NCBI GenBank assembly: GCA_942492375.1
Contig: CALOEL010000010.1
Span: forward strand, 113,753 to 177,752
From: JAHEAO01 sp942492375
GTDB lineage: Bacteria; Pseudomonadota; Alphaproteobacteria; Rhodobacterales; Rhodobacteraceae
DNA: 64,000 nt
Direction of reading: 5' to 3'
Shown: piece after piece, positions 1-8,510 of the stretch
Layout: the number at the start of each line of letters is the position of its first letter
Numbering within the stretch: the stretch's first letter is position 1
Program-made: the position numbers and the translations under genes
The notes under the pieces: model-generated
Database searches by the model: none
What the model saw: the letters and a program-made list of their open reading frames with translations, nothing else
Told to the model about the DNA's origin: nothing

Positions 1-856
1 CATCGCCATCCTCTGCCGGCGCGGTGATATGATAGGCATCGCCCGACAGCCCGTAGCCCACCACCTCGCAATAGATCTTCGCACCCCGCGCCTTGGCGTG
101 CTCGTATTCCTCCAGCACGACGACGCCTGCGCCCTCGCCCATCACGAACCCGTCTCGATCCGCGTCGTAGGGCCGGCTGGCCTTCTCCGGCTCGTGCGCG
201 CGCTTCGTCGACAACGCCTTGCAGGCATTGAACCCGCCGATCCCGATCGGGGAGATTGGGCTTTCGGCGCCGCCTGCCACCATCACATCGGCATCGCCCA
301 GCATGATCAGCCGCGCCGCATCGCCGATCGCATGTGCGCCCGTCGAACAGGCAGTCACCACCGCATGGTTCGGCCCCTTGAACCCGAAGCGAATGGAAAC
401 CTGCCCCGAGATCAGATTGATCAAAGCGCCCGGAATGAAAAACGGCGAAATCCGCCGCGGCCCGCGCTCCTTCAACAAAACCGCCGTATCGGCGATCGAG
501 GTCAGCCCGCCGATCCCCGACCCGATCATCACGCCGGTGCGCAGCCGGTCCGCCTCTCCCTCGGGCGTCCAGCCGGCATCCTCCACCGCCTGCTGCGCGG
601 CGGTGATCCCGTAAAGGATGAACTCATCGACCTTGCGCCGCTCCTTCGGCTCCATCCAGTCATCGGGATTGAACGTACCGTCGCTGCCATCGCCGAACGG
701 GATCTCGCAGGCATAGCTCGTGGCGAATCCCTCGGTGTCGAACCGCGTGATCGGCCCGGCGCCGGACTGACCCGCCAGCAGCCGTTTCCAGGTCTCCTCC
801 ACACCGCAAGCCAGCGGCGTGACCATTCCCAATCCCGTAACGACGACACGACGCAT
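1..856 (-). CDS. fabF: 3-oxoacyl-ACP synthase II (KAS II), partial
   Basis: Elongating condensing enzyme of type II fatty-acid synthesis: it joins malonyl-ACP to an acyl-ACP in the cytoplasm. Only about 285 N-terminal residues lie in the window; the 3' end runs off the left edge. The N-terminus MRRVVVTGLGMVTPLA is typical of FabF, and the active-site cysteine is visible in VTACSTGA. The remaining catalytic histidines would lie outside or near the edge. It is downstream of acpP and fabG on the same strand, the usual order fabG-acpP-fabF. Start chosen at the ATG whose protein begins directly with the thiolase-fold beta strand; a purine-rich GGAGGGGCC stretch precedes it. Identification is secure. 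Confidence 0.97.
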   Translation of the reverse strand, partial: MRRVVVTGLGMVTPLACGVEETWKRLLAGQSGAGPITRFDTEGFATSYACEIPFGDGSDGTFNPDDWMEPKERRKVDEFILYGITAAQQAVEDAGWTPEGEADRLRTGVMIGSGIGGLTSIADTAVLLKERGPRRISPFFIPGALINLISGQVSIRFGFKGPNHAVVTACSTGAHAIGDAARLIMLGDADVMVAGGAESPISPIGIGGFNACKALSTKRAHEPEKASRPYDADRDGFVMGEGAGVVVLEEYEHAKARGAKIYCEVVGYGLSGDAYHITAPAEDGD

Positions 857-991
857 AAGCGGCCCCTCCGGCTCTGTTTCGCTCTCGAACCAATACCGTG
901 CCGAACGCCCCGGGGGCAAGTCCGCCCGGCACCTTTCCGCTCCCAACCCACCCCGCGACGGAACGAACCGCATCAGGCATCATTTGTCCCG

Positions 992-1011
992 CAAATATCC
1001 CCGCCGGAGGC
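992..1011 (+). repeat. Dispersed intergenic repeat, copy 1
   Basis: CAAATATCCCCGCCGGAGGC, preceded by TTTGTCC and followed by ATCCGA. The same 19-base core occurs at 5217-5235 and, inverted, at 5268-5286 and 27966-27984. The flanks TTGTCC and ATCCGA also match the copy near 27966, so the conserved unit is about 35 bases. Function unknown. Confidence 0.85.
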
Positions 1012-1145
1012 ATCCGAGCCGGACGCGAAGCGGCAGGTCGAGAGTGGGAACGACGGCGCCGCAGGCGCCCCCGTCCGACGGAGAAGCCGGCTCGATGCGC
1101 AATCCGGACGACCGGGCGGGCGGTATGGCAGCGGACTTCGGCCTT

Positions 1146-1174
1146 CAAAAGAAAACGGCGCCCGAGGGGCGCCG
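1146..1174 (-). terminator. Rho-independent terminator after acpP
   Basis: Read on the minus strand, CGGCGCC and GGCGCCG arms with a short loop are followed by TTTTCTTTT. It lies 25 bases past the acpP stop, between acpP and fabF. It may attenuate rather than end transcription, since fabF is usually co-transcribed. Confidence 0.75.
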
Positions 1175-1198
1175 CATCAGGTCAGTGTCGAAACGGTG

Positions 1199-1432
1199 TC
1201 AGGAGGCTTTCTTGATGAAGCCGACAGCGTCGCCAAAGGTCTGGATCGACTCGGCGGCGTCATCCGGGATTTCGATCCCGAACTCTTCCTCGAACGCCAT
1301 GACCAGCTCGACCGTGTCAAGGCTGTCAGCGCCCAGATCGTCGATGAACGAGGCGGATTCGATGACCTTGTCCTCTTCCACGCCCAGATGCTCGACGACG
1401 ATCTTCTTCACGCGATCTGCGATGTCGCTCAT
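1199..1432 (-). CDS. acpP: Acyl carrier protein
   Basis: 77-residue acidic carrier protein that holds growing acyl chains on 4'-phosphopantetheine. The attachment serine is in GADSLDTVEL (about residue 37), the invariant DSL motif. Length and the N-terminus MSDIADRVKKIV match the family. It lies between fabG and fabF on the same strand. The ATG is preceded by a GAAAGAGGACAACAC leader that contains an AGAGGA ribosome site. Confidence 0.99.
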   Translation of the reverse strand: MSDIADRVKKIVVEHLGVEEDKVIESASFIDDLGADSLDTVELVMAFEEEFGIEIPDDAAESIQTFGDAVGFIKKAS

Positions 1433-1560
1433 GTGTTGTCCTCTTTCCGTTCTCGGGGCCAGTCCCCAAGTGATGCTTCAGCCCCCGGGGGCCATTTCTT
1501 CACTTGCCGCGCGGCAAGCAATTTCGGATCGGATCAGTCTATCCGATGCCATCCGCGCCG

Positions 1561-1588
1561 CCTATAGCATATCGTCTAGCCAAGGCAA
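1561..1588 (-). promoter_or_regulatory. Putative sigma-70 promoter of acpP
   Basis: On the minus strand, TTGCCT (1583-1588) and TATAGG (1561-1566) are separated by 16 bases. They lie about 130 bases upstream of the acpP start in the fabG-acpP gap, suggesting acpP has its own promoter. Judged by eye only. Confidence 0.4.
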
Positions 1589-1616
1589 ACGCTTTCGCTC
1601 AAGCCGCAAACGGCTT

Positions 1617-2354
1617 CTAGATCATGGCCATGCCACCGTTGACATGCAAGGTCGCACCCGTGACATAGGCCGCTTCCGGGCTTGCCAGGTAGGCGACCGC
1701 GGCGGCGATTTCACCCGCCTCGCCCATCCGTCCGGCAGGAACCTGCTGCAGGATCCCCGCCTTCTGCTCCTCGGTCAGCTTGTCGGTCATCGCCGTGATG
1801 ATGAAGCCCGGCGCAACGCAGTTGACGGTGATGCCGCGACTCGCCACCTCATAGGCCAGCGACTTCGACAATCCGACCATCCCGGCCTTGGACGCCGCGT
1901 AATTCGCCTGGCCGGGATTGCCCGTCGCCCCCACGACCGACGAGATGTTCACGATCCGCCCCCAACGCGCCTTCATCATGCCGCGCAGCACCCCCCGGCA
2001 CAGCCGCATGGTCGAGGTCAGGTTCACGTTCAGCACGCTCTCCCATTCCTCGTCCGACATCCGCATGAACAGGTTGTCCTTCGTGATGCCCGCGTTGTTC
2101 ACCAGGATATCCAGCGCACCCATCGCCTCGACCGCCTGCTTCGGCAGCGCCTCGACCGCATCCTTTTCCGACAGGTTGCAGGGCAGGACATGCGCCCGCT
2201 CGCCCAACTCGCTCGCCAGCGCCTCCAGCGGCTCGACCCGCGTGCCCGACAGCGCCACGACGGCGCCCTGCTTGTGAAGCGCCCGCGCGATTCCGGCACC
2301 GATGCCGCCCGATGCGCCGGTGACCAGCGCGCTCCTGCCTGTCAGATCGAACAT
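1617..2354 (-). CDS. fabG: 3-oxoacyl-ACP reductase
   Basis: 245-residue short-chain dehydrogenase that reduces 3-oxoacyl-ACP with NADPH. Visible are the glycine-rich cofactor motif TGASGGIG near residue 13, NNAG near residue 85, the catalytic serine in NISSVVG and YAASKAG with Tyr and Lys. The C-terminus YVTGATLHVNGGMAMI is diagnostic of FabG. The start was placed at MFDLTGRSALVTG with GGGACGAGGA just upstream; the reading frame remains open for 32 more codons, but these have no family support. First gene of the fabG-acpP-fabF block. Confidence 0.97.
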   Translation of the reverse strand: MFDLTGRSALVTGASGGIGAGIARALHKQGAVVALSGTRVEPLEALASELGERAHVLPCNLSEKDAVEALPKQAVEAMGALDILVNNAGITKDNLFMRMSDEEWESVLNVNLTSTMRLCRGVLRGMMKARWGRIVNISSVVGATGNPGQANYAASKAGMVGLSKSLAYEVASRGITVNCVAPGFIITAMTDKLTEEQKAGILQQVPAGRMGEAGEIAAAVAYLASPEAAYVTGATLHVNGGMAMI

Positions 2355-2492
2355 TCCTCGTCCCTTCCGCTTTGCTTTCGCCCGAAATAACAGCCCTTCG
2401 CCCGCCGCACCACCCGCGAGATCGGACCGCCCGCCAAAAACCCGCCGCATTCCCGGACTATCCTTGTCGCCATCCGATGCGCCACGGGTCCG

Positions 2493-3200
2493 ATGTTACA
2501 GACCAATCAGTATTACGACACCGGCATTCTGCCCGATCCGCTGCCCCAGCTTCTGGGGCTGCTCCTGCTATTGGCCGCGTTGGGCTGGTTCGGCCTGCGC
2601 CCGATCCTCAGATCCCGGCGATACCAGACCGGCCATCCGGAGCGTCCGGCCACGGTTCGGCAGCATCGCACGGGTTACCATCCGCAAGCCGCGCGCCTCG
2701 ACGCATCTCGGCTGCCGGACCCGCCACGTTCCGATCTTGCCGATCCCAAGGTCCAGATGGAGGCCATCGCCCGCGTCGACTTCAAGACGCAGCCGCTTCT
2801 CAACGCCTCCGAAGCACGCCTGCTTCCAGTGCTCGAGAAAGCGGTGCGCGACTTCGGCTCGGGCCACCGCCTCATGGCACAGACCAGCCTGGGCGAGGTG
2901 ATCCGCCCGGTGGCGACCTCGCCGGTCACCGGCGCGCTGCATGCGGCATATGCCTCGATCAATTCCAAGCGGCTCGACTTCGCGGTGATCAACCGGTTTG
3001 GTCATATCGTGGCCGCGATCGAATACCAGGGCGCCGGCCATTACCAGAACAATGCTTTCCTGCGCGACGCGGTCAAGCGAGAGGCGGTGCGCAAGGCCGG
3101 CATCCCCTATATCGAGGTCGCGGCCGATTTCGACGCCGCGGAAATCCGCGCGCGCCTCAGGCGCATCCTGACGCCGGTCAGCGATAAGGCACGACCATAA
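2493..3200 (+). CDS. DUF2726 domain membrane-anchored protein
   Basis: 235-residue protein of unknown function. A single hydrophobic segment at about residues 17-38 (LPQLLGLLLLLAALGWFGL) would anchor it in the inner membrane. The C-terminal two thirds match the DUF2726 pattern: LLNASEARLLPVLEKAV, a region around SINSKRLDFAVINRFGHIVAAIEYQG and a closing AGIPYIEVAADFDAAEIRARL. DUF2726 resembles restriction-endonuclease-fold domains, so a DNA- or nucleotide-related role is possible but not shown. It stands alone upstream of guaA on the same strand; its start lies 138 bases from the divergent fabG. Confidence 0.75.
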   Translation: MLQTNQYYDTGILPDPLPQLLGLLLLLAALGWFGLRPILRSRRYQTGHPERPATVRQHRTGYHPQAARLDASRLPDPPRSDLADPKVQMEAIARVDFKTQPLLNASEARLLPVLEKAVRDFGSGHRLMAQTSLGEVIRPVATSPVTGALHAAYASINSKRLDFAVINRFGHIVAAIEYQGAGHYQNNAFLRDAVKREAVRKAGIPYIEVAADFDAAEIRARLRRILTPVSDKARP

Positions 3201-3245
3201 CCCGCCTCTTGCGCGGCTCACCGCTTGCGCCTATTCCCGCTGGCC

Positions 3246-4802
3246 ATGAGCACCCATGAACGCCTTCTGATCATCGACTTCGGCAGCCAGGTCACCCAGC
3301 TGATCGCGCGACGCCTGCGCGAATTGAACGTCTATTGCGAAATCCACCCCTTCCAGAACGTGACCGAGGCGTTCCTCAAGGACTTCCGGCCCCGGGCCGT
3401 CATCCTGTCGGGCGGGCCGGCTTCGGTGCGCGACGAAGGCGCGCCGCGCCCGCCGGCGCGGGTCTTCGAGCTTGGCGTGCCTGTGCTCGGCATCTGCTAC
3501 GGCCAGCAGGTGATGATGCAGATGCTCGGCGGCCGCGTCGAGCGCGGCGACGGCACCGCCGAATTCGGCCGTGCCTATGTGACGCCCACGGCCGACCGCA
3601 TCGACCTTCTGACCGGCTGGTTCCTCGAAGCCCGCGAACCGGTCTGGATGAGCCATGGTGACCATGTCGCGGCGCTGGCCCCCGGCTTCAAGGTCTACGC
3701 CACCTCCCCCGGCGCCCCCTTCGCGGTGACCGCCGATCTCGACCGGCGGTTCTTCGCGGTGCAGTTCCACCCCGAAGTGCATCACACCCCGAACGGCAAG
3801 ACGCTGTACGAGAACTTCATCAAGCTCGCGGGCTTCTCCGGCGACTGGACGATGGAGGCGTACCGCGACGAGGCGATCCGCCAGATCCGCGACCAGGTGG
3901 GCGATGCCAAAGTGATCTGCGGGCTCTCGGGCGGCGTCGACAGCTCGGTCGCCGCGGTGCTGATCCACGAGGCGATCGGCGACCAGCTGACCTGCGTCTT
4001 CGTCGATCACGGCCTGCTGCGCCAGAATGAGGCGCAGGAGGTCGTGACGATGTTCCGCGACCATTACAACATGCCGCTGATCCATGCCGATGAAACCGAG
4101 CTGTTCCTCGGCGAACTCGACGGCGTCTCGGACCCCGAGACCAAGCGCAAGATCATCGGCCGGCTCTTCATCGACGTTTTCCAGAAACACGCGACCGAGG
4201 TCGGCGGCGCCGAATTTCTGGCCCAGGGCACGCTTTATCCTGACGTGATCGAAAGCGTCAGCTTCGCCGGCGGTCCCTCGGTGACGATCAAGTCGCACCA
4301 CAATGTCGGCGGCCTGCCCGAAAAGATGGGGCTGAAACTCGTCGAACCCCTTCGCGAGCTGTTCAAGGACGAGGTCCGCGCGCTCGGCCAAGAGCTTGGC
4401 CTGCCCGCCAGCTTCATCGGCCGCCACCCCTTCCCCGGCCCCGGCCTCGCGATCCGCTGCCCCGGCGAGATCACCCGCGAGAAACTCGAAATCCTTCGCA
4501 AGGCGGATGCTGTCTATATCGACCAGATCCGCAAGCACGGGCTCTATGACGAGATCTGGCAGGCCTTCGTCGCGATCCTGCCGGTCCGGACCGTCGGCGT
4601 GATGGGCGACGGACGCACCTATGATTTCGCCTGCGCGCTCCGCGCGGTCACCTCGGTCGACGGCATGACCGCCGACTACTATCCGTTCAGCCACGACTTC
4701 CTGGGCGAAACCGCGACCCGGATCATCAACGAGGTCAAGGGCATCAACCGCGTCACCTATGACGTGACATCGAAACCCCCCGGCACGATCGAGTGGGAAT
4801 AG
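3246..4802 (+). CDS. guaA: GMP synthase (glutamine-hydrolysing)
   Basis: 518 residues. Converts XMP to GMP using glutamine and ATP in purine synthesis. The N-terminal class I glutamine amidotransferase domain shows the nucleophile in LGICYGQQ and its His/Glu in FHPEV. The ATP pyrophosphatase domain begins with the P-loop CGLSGGVDSSV near residue 225, and the C-terminal dimerisation domain ends in KPPGTIEWE as in all GuaA. Start at MSTHERLLIIDFG, seven codons inside the longest open frame, because family proteins begin here. A small ABM-family gene follows after 4 bases. Confidence 0.98.
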   Translation: MSTHERLLIIDFGSQVTQLIARRLRELNVYCEIHPFQNVTEAFLKDFRPRAVILSGGPASVRDEGAPRPPARVFELGVPVLGICYGQQVMMQMLGGRVERGDGTAEFGRAYVTPTADRIDLLTGWFLEAREPVWMSHGDHVAALAPGFKVYATSPGAPFAVTADLDRRFFAVQFHPEVHHTPNGKTLYENFIKLAGFSGDWTMEAYRDEAIRQIRDQVGDAKVICGLSGGVDSSVAAVLIHEAIGDQLTCVFVDHGLLRQNEAQEVVTMFRDHYNMPLIHADETELFLGELDGVSDPETKRKIIGRLFIDVFQKHATEVGGAEFLAQGTLYPDVIESVSFAGGPSVTIKSHHNVGGLPEKMGLKLVEPLRELFKDEVRALGQELGLPASFIGRHPFPGPGLAIRCPGEITREKLEILRKADAVYIDQIRKHGLYDEIWQAFVAILPVRTVGVMGDGRTYDFACALRAVTSVDGMTADYYPFSHDFLGETATRIINEVKGINRVTYDVTSKPPGTIEWE

Positions 4803-4806
4803 ATCC

Positions 4807-5094
4807 ATGCCGCGGGTGCATGTCACAGGATTTCTGACCTGCCGCTCGCTGGAGGAAAGCGACCGTGTCGCCGCCCTCTTGCCCGAACATATCCGGCTGA
4901 GCCGCGCCGAGCCGGGCTGCCTGACCTTCGAGGTTCTGCGTTCCGCCGCCGATCCCCGCTGCTTCGCGGTCAAGGAAAGCTTCCGCTCGCCGCAGGATTT
5001 CGACGCGCACCAGCTTCGCGTCCGGGACAGCGACTGGTGGCGCGCGACGCAGCACATCCCCCGGAACTACCGGATAGGCGAGAACCCGGACTGA
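4807..5094 (+). CDS. Putative quinol monooxygenase (ABM domain)
   Basis: 95-residue protein of the antibiotic-biosynthesis-monooxygenase (dimeric alpha/beta barrel) superfamily. The pattern EPGCLTFEVLRS followed by DFDAHQLRVRDSDWW corresponds to the usual EPGxxxYxV and FxxHxxxxHxxxW elements, though the second is degenerate. Substrate unknown. It starts 4 bases after guaA, so it is probably translated from the same message. It could also be a non-enzymatic member of the fold. Confidence 0.7.
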   Translation: MPRVHVTGFLTCRSLEESDRVAALLPEHIRLSRAEPGCLTFEVLRSAADPRCFAVKESFRSPQDFDAHQLRVRDSDWWRATQHIPRNYRIGENPD

Positions 5095-5101
5095 AAGAAA
5101 A

Positions 5102-5127
5102 CACTCCGCCCGTGACCGGACGGAGTG
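5102..5127 (+). terminator. Hairpin after the guaA unit
   Basis: CACTCCG (5102-5108) and CGGAGTG (5121-5127) form a 7-bp stem just after the ABM gene stop. It lacks a clear T-tract, so intrinsic termination is uncertain. Confidence 0.45.
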
Positions 5128-5199
5128 CCTTCATCGTCTGCGATCATCGGCGTCCCCGCCTGTACCGCCCGGCCAAACTCTCCCATCAGGATTAACAAT

Positions 5200-5302
5200 C
5201 CCTTTCATTGTCTTGCAAATATCCCCGCCGGAGGCGAAAAGTTCGCGATCTTTCGCAGAAAGATCGCGCCTCCGGCGGGGATATTTTTGAGACAATGAAG
5301 GG
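5200..5302. repeat. 103-base inverted repeat built of two dispersed-repeat copies
   Basis: Two perfect 19-base arms, 5217-5235 and 5268-5286, are inverted copies of the dispersed repeat. Outside them CATTGTCT (5206-5213) pairs with AGACAATG (5290-5297), and CCCTT/AAGGG extends the pairing. Inside, CGCGATCTTT (5244-5253) pairs with AAAGATCGCG (5259-5268) around a 5-base loop. The whole unit can fold into one long hairpin or cruciform. It ends 8 bases before the proposed ATG of the EamA gene and covers an alternative ATG at 5295. Confidence 0.9.
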
Positions 5303-5309
5303 CAAGGCG

Positions 5310-6221
5310 ATGGCATCCCGACCCATGACAGCGCCGGCCGAAAACAACCCGCTCGGTGCCGCGCTCTGGATGATCGGCGCGATCCTGTCGTTCACCTCGA
5401 TGGCCGTGGCCGGGCGCGCGGTGTCCTTCGAGCTCGATACGTTCGAGATCATGATGTACCGCTCGTTCATCGGGATCGGCGTGGTGCTGGCCGTGGTCGC
5501 GGCGACCCGGCGCGGCCGCGAGATCACACGGCGCAGCCTGGGGCTGCACCTGGTGCGAAATCTCACCCATTTTGCCGGGCAGAACCTCTGGTTCTACGCC
5601 ATCGCCGTGATCCCGCTGGCACAGGTCTTCGCGCTGGAATTCACCATGCCGATCTGGGTGATGTTCCTCGCCGTTCCGGTGCTCGGAGAGGCGTTGACCC
5701 GGGTCAGGCTGCTGGCCGCTCTGGTCGGCTTTGCCGGGATCCTTCTCGTCACCCGTCCCTGGGCCAGCGGGTTGAGCCCCGGCATCATCACCGCGGCCCT
5801 GGCCGCCGTCGGGTTCGCCGGATCGGCGGTGTTCACCCGGCTGCTGACCCGCACCGAAACCATTCTCTGCATCCTGTTCTGGCTGACCCTGATGCAAGCC
5901 GCATTCGGTATCGTCTGCGCAGGTTACGATGCCGATATCGCAATGCCCTCGGCGCGATCCTGGCCCTGGATCGTCATGATCGGCCTTGCCGGTCTGATCG
6001 CGCATTTCTGCCTGACGCGGGCGCTGTCCATGGCGCCGGCGGCGGTCGTCACGCCGATGGATTTCGCCCGCCTGCCGATCGTCGCCGTCGTCGGCGCCGC
6101 GTTCTACGGCGAGTCCCTGCACCCCCTGACCTTTCTGGGCGCGGCGCTGATCTTCGGGGCGAATTACGCCAATCTACTCGCCGAAACGCGACATAGACGC
6201 CACAACCCTGGGAATAATTGA
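5310..6221 (+). CDS. EamA/DMT family transporter
   Basis: 303-residue drug/metabolite exporter-type membrane protein with about ten hydrophobic segments in two EamA halves (for example AALWMIGAILSFTSMAVAG and the repeat half starting near GIITAALAAVGFAGSAV). Substrate unknown. ATG 5310 has an AAGGGCAAGG ribosome site; ATG 5295 is the alternative and would lie inside the large inverted repeat. Codons upstream of 5295 come from the repeat and were rejected. Confidence 0.85.
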   Translation: MASRPMTAPAENNPLGAALWMIGAILSFTSMAVAGRAVSFELDTFEIMMYRSFIGIGVVLAVVAATRRGREITRRSLGLHLVRNLTHFAGQNLWFYAIAVIPLAQVFALEFTMPIWVMFLAVPVLGEALTRVRLLAALVGFAGILLVTRPWASGLSPGIITAALAAVGFAGSAVFTRLLTRTETILCILFWLTLMQAAFGIVCAGYDADIAMPSARSWPWIVMIGLAGLIAHFCLTRALSMAPAAVVTPMDFARLPIVAVVGAAFYGESLHPLTFLGAALIFGANYANLLAETRHRRHNPGNN

Positions 6222-6331
6222 CGAATAGGTGCCATGAGTCCGCGGTTACGCTGCGTAGCCGTTGCCCGGTTTCCCTCGCTCATGCAAATTCATTGGCACA
6301 ACCATAACAACTTCTCAGCGGGGATCAGCCC

Positions 6332-7438
6332 ATGAAATACATTGTAGCAGCCTCGGCGATCGGCGCTGCAGCAGCAACAGCCGCGAATGCGGGTGCAATC
6401 GATCGTTCGGGCCAGACCCTGAACATCATTTTCGAACCCGGCAACTACGCCGAGCTGTCCTACGGGATCGTCAAGCCCGACGTCAGCGGCGACCAGCTTC
6501 TGCCGCTGGGACCCTTCGGCGCCGTTGGCGCGAATTCGGGCGACATGGCCGGCGACTACGACACGTTCGGTTTCGGCGTGAAGGTCGCGATCAACGACAA
6601 GGTCGACATGGCGCTGTTCCTTGACGAGCCGATCGGGGCCAGCGTCAACTACGCCGCCGGCACCGGCTATGCCTATTCCGGGTCCACCGCCACGCTGGAC
6701 AATACCGCGCTGAACCTCGTGATGCGCTACAAGATCGACAACAATTTCAGCATCGTCGGCGGCGTGCGCAGCAGCTCGCTCAGCGGCGAGGTCGCGCTGT
6801 TCAATGGCTACACGCTCGATGCGAGCCAGGACGTGCGCTACGGCTACATGCTGGGCGCGGCCTACGAGCGGCCCGAGATCGGCCTGCGCGTGGCGCTGAC
6901 CTACAATTCCGCGATCGACCACACGCTCGCGTCGACCGAGGTCGGTGTCTTCCCCGACGATCTGGAAGTCACGATCCCGCAATCGATCAACCTCGATGCC
7001 CAGACCGGCATCGCAGAGGACACGTTGCTGTTCGGCTCGATCCGCTGGGTCGACTGGACCGAGTTCGAGATCGCGCCGACCTTCTACGTCGCGAATTTCG
7101 GCGGGCCGCTGGTGTTCTATGAAGATGACGTCATCACCTACACTCTGGGTGTCGGCCGCCGCTTCAGCGACAACTGGTCGGGATCCTTCTCGCTTGGCTA
7201 CGAGGCTCAGAACGACAACCTGACCGGGAACCTCGGCCCGACCGACGGCGTGAAATTCGCGGCGATCGGCCTGAAATACACGATCGAACAGGTCGAGATC
7301 TCGGGCGGCATCCGCTACTTCATGCTGGGCGATGCGCAAACCCGTGCCCCGGCACCCTATCCCGATGGAACGCCGTTCGGCGATTTCACCGACAATGACG
7401 GCTATGCCGTGGGTCTGAAGGTCGCCTACCGCTTCTAG
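6332..7438 (+). CDS. Outer-membrane protein of the OmpP1/FadL family
   Basis: 368 residues with an N-terminal signal peptide (MKYIVAASAIGAAAATAANAG). The rest is polar, with alternating beta-strand pattern and a terminal aromatic F (VGLKVAYRF), as in outer-membrane beta barrels. The repeated YxxSYGIVKPD, FSIVGGVRSSSL and RWVDWTEFEI elements resemble FadL-type hydrophobic-substrate channels. It would import long-chain fatty acids or other hydrophobic compounds. Monocistronic: it has its own leader and a strong terminator. Family call fairly sure, substrate not. Confidence 0.8.
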   Translation: MKYIVAASAIGAAAATAANAGAIDRSGQTLNIIFEPGNYAELSYGIVKPDVSGDQLLPLGPFGAVGANSGDMAGDYDTFGFGVKVAINDKVDMALFLDEPIGASVNYAAGTGYAYSGSTATLDNTALNLVMRYKIDNNFSIVGGVRSSSLSGEVALFNGYTLDASQDVRYGYMLGAAYERPEIGLRVALTYNSAIDHTLASTEVGVFPDDLEVTIPQSINLDAQTGIAEDTLLFGSIRWVDWTEFEIAPTFYVANFGGPLVFYEDDVITYTLGVGRRFSDNWSGSFSLGYEAQNDNLTGNLGPTDGVKFAAIGLKYTIEQVEISGGIRYFMLGDAQTRAPAPYPDGTPFGDFTDNDGYAVGLKVAYRF

Positions 7439-7460
7439 ACCCTGTCATACTCATGACCGG

Positions 7461-7488
7461 AAACCCCGCCTTCGGGCGGGGTTTTTTT
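7461..7488 (+). terminator. Rho-independent terminator after fadL-like gene
   Basis: ACCCCGCC TTCG GGCGGGGT, a perfect stem with a UUCG tetraloop, followed by seven T. It lies 22 bases past the porin stop. Confidence 0.95.
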
Positions 7489-7539
7489 GTCGCATCTTCC
7501 GGGTCGCGCGCACCGCTTCCGGCTGCTAGGGCTCTGACG

Positions 7540-8442
7540 ATGACACCTCAAGCGACCATATCCGCCCGCGCCTGGGTCGAGCTACTGCTCCTGTCCCTGC
7601 TCTGGGGCGGGTCTTTTCTGTCGATCTCGGTGGCGCTTCGCGAATTCGGCGTCTTCACCGTCGTCGCGATCCGGGTACTCGGCGCCGCGGCCGTGCTTTG
7701 GGCCTATGTGCTGATCCGCGGTCTGCCGCTGCCGCGCGGTCGCATCTGGGTGGCTTTCCTGGTCATGGGACTTCTGAACAACGTGATTCCCTTCAGCCTG
7801 ATCGTCTGGGGTCAGCAGAACATCGCCTCCGGCCTCGCGTCGATCATCAATGCCTCGACCGCCATCTTCGGCGTGCTGGTCGCCGCCGCCGTCTTTGCCG
7901 ACGAACGGCTGACGCCGCGCAAGGCGATCGGCGTGAGCCTGGGCTTTCTTGGCGTCGTGACGGCGATCGGCCTGTCCTCGCTGCAATCACTTGATCTCAG
8001 GTCGCTCTCGCAGCTTGCGATCGTCGGTTCGTCGATCAGCTATGCCTTTGCCGGAGCGTTTGCCCGCAGCGCCTTCAAGGGAGTCGCGCCACCGGTGACG
8101 GCAGCCGCGATGACGACCTGCTCCGCAGCGTTCATGGTGCCGGTCGCGCTGACCCTCGAAGGAATTCCGTCGCTACCACAAGCCTCCGGGACATGGGCGG
8201 CGCTTGGCTATCTCGCGGTGATGGCGACCGCGGCAGCCTATCTGCTCTATTACCGTGTGCTGGCGGTCGCGGGTTCGGGCAACCTGATGCTGGTCACGCT
8301 GCTGGTCGCGCCTGTCGCGATCGCCCTGGGCTCGATCGTACTGGGCGAGGATCTGCGGCCTCAGGCCTATGCCGGGTTCGCGCTGCTGGCGGTTGGCCTG
8401 GTGATACTGGACGGCCGCCTGCTGCGCGCACCGGCCTACTAG
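7540..8442 (+). CDS. EamA/DMT family transporter
   Basis: 300 residues, about ten membrane segments in two EamA repeats. The N-terminal SLLWGGSFLSISVAL is the typical first-helix signature, and the second half begins near SLSQLAIVGSSISYAFAGAFA. Presumed exporter of a metabolite; substrate unknown. Start at the ATG giving MTPQATISARAW; the open frame upstream runs through the porin terminator and is not coding. A second member lies 1.3 kb upstream and a third at the right edge. Confidence 0.87.
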   Translation: MTPQATISARAWVELLLLSLLWGGSFLSISVALREFGVFTVVAIRVLGAAAVLWAYVLIRGLPLPRGRIWVAFLVMGLLNNVIPFSLIVWGQQNIASGLASIINASTAIFGVLVAAAVFADERLTPRKAIGVSLGFLGVVTAIGLSSLQSLDLRSLSQLAIVGSSISYAFAGAFARSAFKGVAPPVTAAAMTTCSAAFMVPVALTLEGIPSLPQASGTWAALGYLAVMATAAAYLLYYRVLAVAGSGNLMLVTLLVAPVAIALGSIVLGEDLRPQAYAGFALLAVGLVILDGRLLRAPAY

Positions 8443-8510
8443 AAATTTTTCCCTACCGCCCGGTTACGCCAGCCGCTACCAAGTGACGGGGACGAGGGCA
8501 GGACCAGGTG

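Larger units (their letters stand above)
857..1198. other. Intergenic region between acpP and fabF
   Basis: 342 bases without a convincing gene. It contains the acpP terminator-like hairpin (1146-1174) and one copy of the dispersed repeat (992-1011). ORFs crossing it are antisense shadows. Confidence 0.7.

Noticed and set aside
29..1567. 512-residue plus-strand ORF over fabF and acpP
   Set aside because: Antisense to two certain genes.
3231..5057. 608-residue minus-strand ORF across guaA
   Set aside because: Antisense shadow of guaA caused by high GC at third positions; no family motifs.
8443..8510. Possible SAM riboswitch upstream of the metA unit
   Set aside because: Only 68 bases and I could not draw a SAM-II or SAM/SAH fold from it.
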